NCBI GenBank assembly: GCA_944377745.1 | Contig: CALWFV010000028.1 | Coordinates: 1-43,194, forward strand | DNA: 43,194 nt | DNA from: an uncultured Mediterraneibacter sp. | GTDB taxonomy: Bacteria; Bacillota; Clostridia; Lachnospirales; Lachnospiraceae | Reading direction: 5' to 3' | Part shown: in pieces, positions 31,413-39,126 of the stretch | Numbering within the stretch: position 1 is the first letter of the stretch | Layout: each line of letters opens with the position of its first letter | The notes under the pieces: model-generated | What the model was told of the DNA's origin: nothing | Database searches by the model: none | The model's input: the letters and a program-made list of their open reading frames with translations, nothing else | Program-made: the position numbers and the translations under genes

Positions 31413-32132
31413 ATGAATGATGAGATCGTAAGGACAGAAAAACTGAAAAAATATTACCGGCTGGGGGAGAACACGGTGAAGGCGCTGGACGGGGTGGACT
31501 TTTCCGTGAAGGAAAGAGAGTTCGTCTCGATCATAGGAAGATCCGGAAGCGGGAAGAGTACCCTTCTGCATATGATCGGAGGTCTTGACGTCCCCACATC
31601 CGGTGAGGTCTATGTCGGGGGAAAGCGTCTTTCCGGGATGAAGAGGGATCAGCTCGCAGTATTCCGGAGAAGAAAGGTGGGATTCATCTTCCAGAGCTAT
31701 AACCTGGTTCCGGACCTGAATGTGTATGAGAACGTGGTCCTGCCTGTGGAGCTGGACGGGAAGCGGGCGGACCGGCGTTTCGTCAGTGAGATTCTGGAGC
31801 TGCTCCGGCTGGAGGAGAAAAGGGAGGCTTTACCGGGAACCCTCTCCGGAGGACAGCAGCAGAGGGTTGCTATCGCCCGTGCCGTCGCCTCAAAACCGAG
31901 CCTGATCCTCGCCGACGAGCCTACGGGGAACCTGGATACGGCTTCCGGACACGACGTCATGGGACTGCTGAAGGTAGCGGCGAAACATTTCCAGCAGACG
32001 GTGATCCTGATCACTCACGACAATGACATTGCCCAGATGGCGGACCGGATCGTGCATATCGAGGACGGCAGGATCGTGGAGAGCGGCGTGGAGAGATCCG
32101 GAAAGGCGGGTGGTTTCTATGCTGGCAAATAA
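31413..32132 (+). CDS. ABC transporter ATP-binding protein (MacB/BceA type)
   Basis: 239 residues. Walker [11 protein letters not shown]-loop [13 protein letters not shown], signature [15 protein letters not shown], Walker [13 protein letters not shown], and H-loop ILITHDND. The EPTGNLD form is typical of the MacB/LolD/BceA group that pairs with FtsX-like permeases. AAAGGAGG ends eight bases before ATG 31413; the frame opens earlier at GTG 31368, without a ribosome site. It overlaps the permease gene by 14 bases. Its role is likely removal or sensing of an antimicrobial peptide or lipid-bound molecule. Confidence 0.93.
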   Translation: MNDEIVRTEKLKKYYRLGENTVKALDGVDFSVKEREFVSIIGRSGSGKSTLLHMIGGLDVPTSGEVYVGGKRLSGMKRDQLAVFRRRKVGFIFQSYNLVPDLNVYENVVLPVELDGKRADRRFVSEILELLRLEEKREALPGTLSGGQQQRVAIARAVASKPSLILADEPTGNLDTASGHDVMGLLKVAAKHFQQTVILITHDNDIAQMADRIVHIEDGRIVESGVERSGKAGGFYAGK

Positions 32133-34722
32133 TAACAGAAAGGTCATTGACCGGATGGCAAAGAGTGCGGTGAAAAATCAGAAAGGGAAAAATCTGATCC
32201 TGTTCTTTTCTGTGGTGCTGGCGTCTTTTATGCTGTTTTCCATCTTTACGGTGGGGATCACTTATTTTAAGATGAACCGGCTTCAGAACATCCGGCTGAA
32301 CGGCGGGGTATACGATGCCGTTATGTATGGGATCACGGAGGAACAGCTGGAAAAATGTGAAGCGGATCCGGATATCGATCGGGCCGGGATCATCGCCATG
32401 TCGGGATATATTGAATCCACAGAGGGGGACGATACAGTGGACGCCTCCTGTATCTGGGCGGATCCGGTCTCCTGGGACGAGATCATGGCGCCGGCGCGGG
32501 ACTGGGTGAAGGGAGAGTACCCTCAGAGTGAGAACGAGGTTATGGTGACAGCGGAAGGTCTGGAGAAAGCAGGGCTGAAAGGACTTACTGTGGGGGATTC
32601 TTTTTCGGCGGGATACCGGGACGGCGAAGGCCGGCTGATCCAGAAGGAGTTTACCATATCCGGCATGTGGGACGGATATGGAACGAAGAGTGCGTTCTAT
32701 GTGTCAGAAGAGTTTTACAGACAGTCAGGATATGACATTTCCGAGGTGAGGTGCGGAAGATACCAGATGGATTTCGGGAAATGGATCATGACGGAAAAAG
32801 AGCAGGAGGCATTTATCGAGAGCATGGACCTGGGAAAGCAGCAGGCAATCTATTTCACAGGGGATATGGGGTACTCTCTCCCGATCTTTCTGGGATTGTG
32901 TGGTCTGATCTGTGTTACCTGCCTTTGCGCCTGCCTTGTGATCTATAATATCCTGTACCTGTCTGTGGCGGGAAATGTGCGGTATTACGGGCTGCTTCAG
33001 ACAGTGGGGATGACAGGAAGGCAGATCCGCCGTCTGACCGGCAGACAGATGCTTTTTCTCGGCGGAGCCGGGATCCTGACCGGGATCCTTGCGGGATGCG
33101 GAGTTTCCTTTTTCCTGTTCCCGTCGGTGATCCGGTTCCTGGGAATCCGTTCCGGGACGGCGGGAGAGATCCGCATCACGCTGAATCCGGCGGTGCTTCT
33201 CCTGACAGTGCTTCTGACCGGGGCAACGGTCTGGATCAGCAGCAGAAAACCGGCTAAGATGGCTTCGATCGTGTCTCCTGTGGAGGCGGCAGGCTATCGG
33301 CCGGGATACGGGAAGAAAGGAACCCGGAGGACCCACAGGGGAAAACTTCTGACCGGGATGGCGCTGGATCAGATCCGGAAGGACAAAAGGAAATCCGCGG
33401 TCATCATGGTCTCTCTGGCGGCCGGGATGTCTGTGTTCCTGTGCCTGAGCACGCTGATCGAGAGCCAGGGAGCCAGGACCATCGTGATGAACCATATGGA
33501 CAGCGATATGACCATTAAAAATGATACGCTGAAAAAGGAAGATCCGAAGGAGAGGGAAGATCTTCTGACGGATGATTTCCTGAAACGCCTCAGAGCAGTC
33601 GAAGGGGTGGAGAAAGTGTATCCTCTCCTTTACGGTCAGATCACGGTGCCCTGGGAACCGGAGTTTTCGGACCGTTGGATGCGGGAATTTTATGCGAAGT
33701 GGATGTATACTCCCTATGAGGATGACGTGGAAGAATATAAGGAGCATCCGGAGAATTTCGCGTCTGTCATGATCGGGATTACGGAAGAGGAGTTCCCATA
33801 TCTCCAGGAGACCATGGGGATCGAGATCGACAGGGAAGATTTCCTTTCAGGTAAGACCTGTGTGCTGTACCGGAATGATCTGGAACTGGAACAGAGCGAT
33901 GTTGTCGGAAAGGAGATCACCTGCGGCAGATATGAGGATGCTTCCGGAACGGGAGCTGCGGGCGCCGATACAGAAGTAGCAGGAGCCGGTACTGGCGGTG
34001 AGGCGGAAGGCGCGGACGGAGCAGAACAGGAGGACGGACTCTGCACGTTCCGTATCGCGGGGATGACGGATGAAGGATACTATACCGGGCCGGTGCTCGG
34101 CTGTCCTCCGACTGTCATAGTAAGTGATACTGTGATCAAAGAATTCCTCGGGGATCCCTGCGTCTGGAAAGCCCAGGTAATGTATGAAGAGGAGTATGAT
34201 GAGACGACAGAGAATGCTGTCAAAGAGCTGATCGGGAACAGTGAGGGCGCACAGGGATTTTCGTGGGAATCGAAGCTTGAATCTATGCAGGAAGTAGAGC
34301 GGGCCCAGGGAAATATGAAAGAAGTTGGCATGGGCATCGCGCTGATCCTTGCGCTGATCGGCATCCTGAACTATGTGAACACTGTGACCGGAAATATCCA
34401 GAGCCGGCAGAGAGAGCTGGCTGTTCTGGAGAGCGTAGGGATGACTGACCGGCAGAGGAACCGGCTGCTGGTGACGGAAGGTCTGTTCTTTGCGGCGGGC
34501 TCCCTTCTGATCACGGCGACTGCAGGGCTTGGAGTCACCTACGTAATCTTTCAGTCCATGAATTATATGCAGGCTCCATTTACAGTACCGGTCGTGCCTG
34601 TGGCAGGGATGAGCCTTTTTATCCTGGCGGTTTGCACCGGGATTCCGGTGATCGCGGGAGCAAGGATGATACGAAAGGGGAGCGTTATGGAGAGAGTGAG
34701 AGGATCCCTTAGTCAGTTATAA
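32119..34722 (+). CDS. FtsX-like ABC transporter permease
   Basis: 867 residues with eight membrane helices in two sets: one near residues 20-42, three near 255-390 (LGLCGLICVTCLCACLVIYN, MLFLGGAGILTGILAGC, LNPAVLLLTVLLTGATVWI), one near 430-445, and three in the last 140 residues. Both extracellular domains are large. The layout is that of MacB/LolCE-like permeases rather than the ten-helix BceB. An Ala/Gly/Glu-rich low-complexity segment (about residues 610-640, GTGAAGADTEVAGAGTGG) is inserted in the second extracellular domain. The start overlaps the ATPase gene. The longer frame from 32023 would overlap it by 110 bases and is rejected. Substrate unknown. Confidence 0.9.
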   Translation: MLANNNRKVIDRMAKSAVKNQKGKNLILFFSVVLASFMLFSIFTVGITYFKMNRLQNIRLNGGVYDAVMYGITEEQLEKCEADPDIDRAGIIAMSGYIESTEGDDTVDASCIWADPVSWDEIMAPARDWVKGEYPQSENEVMVTAEGLEKAGLKGLTVGDSFSAGYRDGEGRLIQKEFTISGMWDGYGTKSAFYVSEEFYRQSGYDISEVRCGRYQMDFGKWIMTEKEQEAFIESMDLGKQQAIYFTGDMGYSLPIFLGLCGLICVTCLCACLVIYNILYLSVAGNVRYYGLLQTVGMTGRQIRRLTGRQMLFLGGAGILTGILAGCGVSFFLFPSVIRFLGIRSGTAGEIRITLNPAVLLLTVLLTGATVWISSRKPAKMASIVSPVEAAGYRPGYGKKGTRRTHRGKLLTGMALDQIRKDKRKSAVIMVSLAAGMSVFLCLSTLIESQGARTIVMNHMDSDMTIKNDTLKKEDPKEREDLLTDDFLKRLRAVEGVEKVYPLLYGQITVPWEPEFSDRWMREFYAKWMYTPYEDDVEEYKEHPENFASVMIGITEEEFPYLQETMGIEIDREDFLSGKTCVLYRNDLELEQSDVVGKEITCGRYEDASGTGAAGADTEVAGAGTGGEAEGADGAEQEDGLCTFRIAGMTDEGYYTGPVLGCPPTVIVSDTVIKEFLGDPCVWKAQVMYEEEYDETTENAVKELIGNSEGAQGFSWESKLESMQEVERAQGNMKEVGMGIALILALIGILNYVNTVTGNIQSRQRELAVLESVGMTDRQRNRLLVTEGLFFAAGSLLITATAGLGVTYVIFQSMNYMQAPFTVPVVPVAGMSLFILAVCTGIPVIAGARMIRKGSVMERVRGSLSQL

Positions 34723-34911
34723 AAAAATATTTGTTTGGTACTTGACAAAAAGCGACGGGCGAGAAGAGAAAGACAGCCTGTATACAATATTGGGAAAGCT
34801 TCTGAAGGAATGGAACAGTGGAGAAAAATGCAGGAAAAAAGCCTAAAATAGTATCCGGTTGCCGCGGAGAAAATCTTCGGCATCTTTTGGCGAATTTTTT
34901 GGAGGGACAAC

Positions 34912-35646
34912 ATGAAAAGAAGTATTTTTTACAGGATCCTGTTCTATGTCACAGGACTTCTGGTTCTGGCCCTTGGTCTGACTTTGAATACGAAAACCGG
35001 ACTGGGGGTTTCACCGATCATCTCGGTGGCATACAGCATCTCAGAGATATTTGATCATAATTTCGGAAATATGACTCTGGCGCTTTACTGCGTCTTTGTC
35101 GTGATCGAGATGGTGCTCCATCTGATCCGTGAGCGCAGATACAGAGGTCAAGGAGGCGGAGCGCTTGCGAATGCGAGGAAGAAAGACCTGAAGCTGATCC
35201 TTCTGATGGATTTCCTTCAGATCCCTCTGAGCATTGTGTTTACCCGTTTCCTGAATGTATTTTCCGCGGTGATCCCCACTCTCTACTCAGACGGACCTGC
35301 TGCTCCGGGGGAACTGGCTGTGCGTGTGGTTTTTCTGATCATTGCCATCATCCTGACCGGGATTGGCGCCGCCATGTCGCTGAATATGCGGATCGTGCCC
35401 AACCCCGGTGACGGTATCGTGCAGGCAATCGCAGATACGATCCATAAAAGTGTGGGATTTACGAAAAACTGCTTTGACCTGACGAATATCACGATCACCA
35501 TCGTCCTGAGCTTTGTGTTCGCAGGGCATCTTGTGGGCATCGGTGTGGGAACCATTCTTGCCATGATCGGCGTGGGACGTACGATCGCCGTGTTCAACCA
35601 CTTTACATATGCGAAGATGAAGGAACTGTCAGGGGTGGAAGAGTAA
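34912..35646 (+). CDS. YczE/YitT-like membrane protein
   Basis: 244 residues with about five or six membrane helices. The start (KRSIFYRILFYVTGLLVLAL, GLTLNTKTGLGVSPIIS) is typical of the YczE/DUF6198 family, with further family segments LNMRIVPNPGDGIVQAIAD and GVGTILAMIGVGRTIAVFN. Function is not established in general; YczE of Bacillus is linked to lipopeptide production. GGAGGG lies six to seven bases before ATG 34912. The preceding 189 bases hold TTGACA at 34742-34747 but no matching -10 box, and no other feature. It may be cotranscribed with the ABC permease gene. Confidence 0.8.
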   Translation: MKRSIFYRILFYVTGLLVLALGLTLNTKTGLGVSPIISVAYSISEIFDHNFGNMTLALYCVFVVIEMVLHLIRERRYRGQGGGALANARKKDLKLILLMDFLQIPLSIVFTRFLNVFSAVIPTLYSDGPAAPGELAVRVVFLIIAIILTGIGAAMSLNMRIVPNPGDGIVQAIADTIHKSVGFTKNCFDLTNITITIVLSFVFAGHLVGIGVGTILAMIGVGRTIAVFNHFTYAKMKELSGVEE

Positions 35647-35727
35647 GAGAAAGCCTGCAGAAATTTACAGTTCACACTCGACTGCCGAAGTGGCCAGGTA
35701 AAGCGCTTCACTTTGTTTTTCTGGCAT

Positions 35728-35808
35728 GTACATCCAGAATATGCTAATATTTAAAAGGAGAAAACATCTGGCAGACACCTGAAATGTGGAGCCAGACACT
35801 GGATGTAC
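35728..35808 (+). promoter_or_regulatory. Inverted repeats upstream of the AraC-family gene
   Basis: GTACATCCAG (35728-35737) is matched by CTGGATGTAC (35799-35808), a perfect 10-bp inverted repeat 61 bases apart. Closer copies are TCTGG-N9-CCAGA (35720-35738) and CCAG-ACA-CTGG (35792-35802). They may be operators for autoregulation. The A/T-rich TATGCTAATATT between them could hold a promoter. Confidence 0.4.
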
Positions 35809-35832
35809 TCCGAACAGAAAAGAGGTAGACTT

Positions 35833-36630
35833 ATGAGTTACAAATATGAGTGGCTTCTTATAGAGGCGAATGATGATATTGATGAAATCGAGCATCGGGA
35901 GCCAACAGAAGAATTCTTGTTCTACAGAGCAGTGGCAAGCGGGGATATCGATAAGGTAAGATTAAATTGCGAGCAGGGGAGGTTTGTGGCAGAAGAAGGA
36001 GTAGGAGTTCTCTCGAGAGATCCGGTTACAAACCTGAAATACCATTTTGTGATCACAACTGCGATGATCACACGGCTGTGCAGGCAGAACGGAATGGAAC
36101 TGGAACAGGCGTTCCGGCTGAGTGATTTCTATATCCAGAAACTGGATGACCTTCACACTGAAAAGGAAGTCCGGGAGCTGCACGACGTAATGGTCATGGA
36201 TTATACAGAAAAAATGCGAAAATATTACCGCAGTGATACGAACTCGAAACATATTAATGCGTGTAAAGAATATATTTATTCACATATAAAAGAACGGATC
36301 ACGATCGAGGATCTGGCTGATGCGCTTGGAGTATCGCCCAGTTATTTGTCACGCCTGTTCAAAAAAGAAACTGGCGTATCCGTAAGCGCGTACATACGGG
36401 CGCAGAAGATTGATATGGCGAAAAATCTGCTTCGGTTCAGCGACTCTTCCATGATAGATATCGCCAACCGCCTCTCTTTTTCTTCACAGAGCCATTTTAT
36501 ACAGCAGTTTCGGGATGTGGTTGGAATAACCCCGAAGAAATACCGTGACAAGTACTATATGGTACAGTGGGATATTGAGCCGCCTGTCAAATATTTGAAA
36601 GACACAGAAGCAGGCGATTCGGATAAATAA
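35833..36630 (+). CDS. AraC-family transcriptional regulator
   Basis: 265 residues. The C-terminal domain (about 145-245) has the two helix-turn-helix motifs: RITIEDLADALGVSPSYLSR (first) and MIDIANRLSFSSQSHFIQQF then FRDVVGITPKKYRDKY (second). The N-terminal 140 residues have no cupin signature; they are acidic and helical (YKYEWLLIEANDDIDEIE) and resemble the helical sensing part of Lachnospiraceae AraC proteins. It probably senses a sugar and controls the GH94 and sugar-transport genes beyond. AGAGG lies seven bases before ATG 35833. It is convergent with the phosphorylase operon, so its own promoter is separate. Confidence 0.88.
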   Translation: MSYKYEWLLIEANDDIDEIEHREPTEEFLFYRAVASGDIDKVRLNCEQGRFVAEEGVGVLSRDPVTNLKYHFVITTAMITRLCRQNGMELEQAFRLSDFYIQKLDDLHTEKEVRELHDVMVMDYTEKMRKYYRSDTNSKHINACKEYIYSHIKERITIEDLADALGVSPSYLSRLFKKETGVSVSAYIRAQKIDMAKNLLRFSDSSMIDIANRLSFSSQSHFIQQFRDVVGITPKKYRDKYYMVQWDIEPPVKYLKDTEAGDSDK

Positions 36631-36644
36631 TATTTCTGAAAAAG

Positions 36645-36684
36645 AACACGGGATACAGTCAGTGTTTTGACCGTATCCCGTGTT
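36645..36684. terminator. Bidirectional terminator between the AraC gene and the GH94 operon
   Basis: AACACGGGATAC (36645-36656) pairs with GTATCCCGTGTT (36673-36684), with A on one flank and T/A on the other. It lies directly after both convergent stop codons. Confidence 0.85.
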
Positions 36685-36686
36685 TA

Positions 36687-39098
36687 TTACATTGTCAGGA
36701 GAATTTCGTTATTCTCTGTGAGCAGTTCTGCAGGTATGTAATTGTCAGGCAGTGCTTTCCCGTTCAGAGTCATACTCCTGCAGCCGGATTCACGGTGATC
36801 TGGATTTTCAACCCGGATGTGGAGATGTTTTCCGCGGAAATCTTTATCCATCTCAAAGGAATCCCAGCTTTCAGGTACTGCCGGCGCGATCCGGATTCCG
36901 CCCAGATCAGGCCGGAGTCCGAGGATTCCTTCCACGCATCCGACCATTATGGTGGAAGCGGTTCCTGTCAGCCAGTGCACGTGGGAGCGGCCGAAATGAC
37001 TGCTGGCCGGTCCTTCTGTAAACTGCCCGTAGCAGTATGGCTCAAGATGGCGGATCTCTGCCCGGTCATTCTGTGCGGCAGGCGCATTTTCCGTAAAATA
37101 TTCAAACGCGCGGTTTCCATGACCCATGAGAGCCTCTGCCAGGATCAGCCAGCCCTGAGACTGAGAGAAAATACCGGCGTTTTCTTTTGTGCCCTGATTG
37201 TAGATCACGGCAAGCGCACCGTCGAATGCGTGCGCATGGTAAGGCGGATCCATCAGGATGGCGCCGTATGCGGTATTCAGTCTCTGATATACATTTTCCA
37301 GGGCGGCGTCTGCCTGTTCTTTGGACGCAAGACCGCTGATGACCGCCCAGCTCTGCGGATTCAGCCACATATTTGCCTCCGGATCTTCCGCTGCGCCGAT
37401 GCGTTCGCCCTTCTCGGTATAGCCGCGGATGAAACGGTCCTCATCCCAGCACAGCTTCTGGATCTTCTGTCCGATTTCTTCCTGTTTCTCCTCAAGATAA
37501 GTAACGTATTCGCTGTCTTGTTTATAGACGGCAAATTTTTTTAATATCGTCATTGCATAATAGAACTGCAGCGCGACAAAGGAGGATTCTCCCTCTGCTC
37601 CGAGGCGGAGGCAGTCATTCCAGTCCGCGTATAATCCGGCAGGCATACCGTGGGGACCCAGATGGTCAAAGGAAAACTGTACGGCGCGCTTCAGATGCTC
37701 GTAAACACTTCCCTCGCCTTTGTTGGCAAAGGGGATGACCTCATCGAGAAACGCGGTATTTCCGGTCTCCGCAATGTATTTGTAAACGGTCGGGAACAGC
37801 CAGAGAGCGTCATCCGCGCGGTAGGCGGGATGACCTGTCTCCTGTACATAGGAGGCGTCGTCCGGCGTGTCTTCATGTCCGGGATCATGGGTGAATTTTA
37901 CAAGCGGAAGACCGCCGCCGTTATCGACCTGCGCCGAGAGCATGAAGCGGATCTTCTCACATGCCATTTCAGGGGCGAGGTGGATGATTCCCTGAATATC
38001 CTGTACGGTATCCCGGTAGCCGTAGCCGTTTCGCAGTCCGCAGTAAATGAAGGATGCCGCTCTTGACCAGACAAATGTGATGAAGCAGTTGTAGGCATTC
38101 CATGTGTTGATCATAGTATTGAAGGCAGGATCCGGAGTACTGATCTTCAGATGATCCAGCTTTGCATACCAGTCTGCTTTCAGCGCATTGATTTCCTGTC
38201 TGACCTGTCCGGCAGGATCGGCGTAGGAGTTTATAATGGCTTCCGCTTCCGCAGAGGGCTTCATACCGAGAAGGAAGAGTACGGTTCCGGACTCGCCGGG
38301 AGCCAGCGTGACCGTACAGGAGAGAGCACCGCAGGAGTTCTCATTGTAGCTGGTCACATTTCCAAGATCAGCGGAGATCACGCCCTGCGGATTGCCGTAT
38401 CCGTGGTATTTCCCGAGAAAAGCATCCTTATCTCCGCAGTAGGAGGAGACTTCTGCACCCGCAAGACCGAAGAAGCGCTCGGTTACCTTTTTATCGTCTA
38501 CTTCTTCATCCTCTCTCAGTGCATCGAGGTTGCCGTGGACCTGCTGGATGATCCGGTTCTTCTCAAATAGCGTGCGGGTGATGAACAGGGAATACTGGAG
38601 ATTTACCTGATCCTGTTCATAATTGCTGTGGTTTGTGAATTCTGCGTATCCTGTAAGGGTAAGCTGTCGTGTGCGGTCCGATTTATTGGTCACGGAAAGT
38701 GCCCATACTTCATAGGATTTTCCAAGCGGAACATAGTAGTCCGCTTCAGAGTGTATGCCGTTGTAGTCTGCGAGCATTCTTGTATAGCCCATGCCATGGC
38801 AGCATCTGCTCTGATATTCTTCTGTATCCTTTCCCACCGGCTGCCATGAGGCGGACCAGTAATCGCCGGATGCATTGTCCCGGATATAAATATAGCGCCC
38901 CGGCTGGTCAAACTGGTTGAAGATGTATCGGAGGATACGTCCGTTTGCACCTGATCTGGCAAAACTGTATCCGCCTGCATTGTTTGAGATGATCGCTCCG
39001 TACTCCGGTGATCCCAGATAATTTACCCAGGGGGAGGGAGTATCCGGACGGTCAATCACATATTCCCGTTCTTTCTCGTCAAAATATCCATATTTCAT
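36687..39098 (-). CDS. GH94 disaccharide phosphorylase (cellobiose/chitobiose phosphorylase type)
   Basis: 803 residues, the size of cellobiose and chitobiose phosphorylases. The N-terminus MKYGYFDEKEREYVIDRPDT and PWVNYLGSPEYGAIISNNAG GYSF match cellobiose phosphorylase. The catalytic region is LYADWNDCLRLG (Asp492 and Asp495), and the (alpha/alpha)6 barrel ends GRSHVHWLTGTAST. It cleaves a beta-linked disaccharide with phosphate, giving a sugar 1-phosphate in the cytoplasm. The GLYADWNDCLRLG form with GESSFVALQFYY is closer, from memory, to chitobiose-type than to cellulose-type members, so substrate is unsure. No signal peptide. AGGA lies eight bases before ATG 39098. The gene is 28 bases after the larger GH94 gene in one operon. 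Confidence 0.9.
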   Translation of the reverse strand: MKYGYFDEKEREYVIDRPDTPSPWVNYLGSPEYGAIISNNAGGYSFARSGANGRILRYIFNQFDQPGRYIYIRDNASGDYWSASWQPVGKDTEEYQSRCCHGMGYTRMLADYNGIHSEADYYVPLGKSYEVWALSVTNKSDRTRQLTLTGYAEFTNHSNYEQDQVNLQYSLFITRTLFEKNRIIQQVHGNLDALREDEEVDDKKVTERFFGLAGAEVSSYCGDKDAFLGKYHGYGNPQGVISADLGNVTSYNENSCGALSCTVTLAPGESGTVLFLLGMKPSAEAEAIINSYADPAGQVRQEINALKADWYAKLDHLKISTPDPAFNTMINTWNAYNCFITFVWSRAASFIYCGLRNGYGYRDTVQDIQGIIHLAPEMACEKIRFMLSAQVDNGGGLPLVKFTHDPGHEDTPDDASYVQETGHPAYRADDALWLFPTVYKYIAETGNTAFLDEVIPFANKGEGSVYEHLKRAVQFSFDHLGPHGMPAGLYADWNDCLRLGAEGESSFVALQFYYAMTILKKFAVYKQDSEYVTYLEEKQEEIGQKIQKLCWDEDRFIRGYTEKGERIGAAEDPEANMWLNPQSWAVISGLASKEQADAALENVYQRLNTAYGAILMDPPYHAHAFDGALAVIYNQGTKENAGIFSQSQGWLILAEALMGHGNRAFEYFTENAPAAQNDRAEIRHLEPYCYGQFTEGPASSHFGRSHVHWLTGTASTIMVGCVEGILGLRPDLGGIRIAPAVPESWDSFEMDKDFRGKHLHIRVENPDHRESGCRSMTLNGKALPDNYIPAELLTENNEILLTM

Positions 39099-39126
39099 AA
39101 GCTTATTCCTGTCCTTTCAGTTGGTT

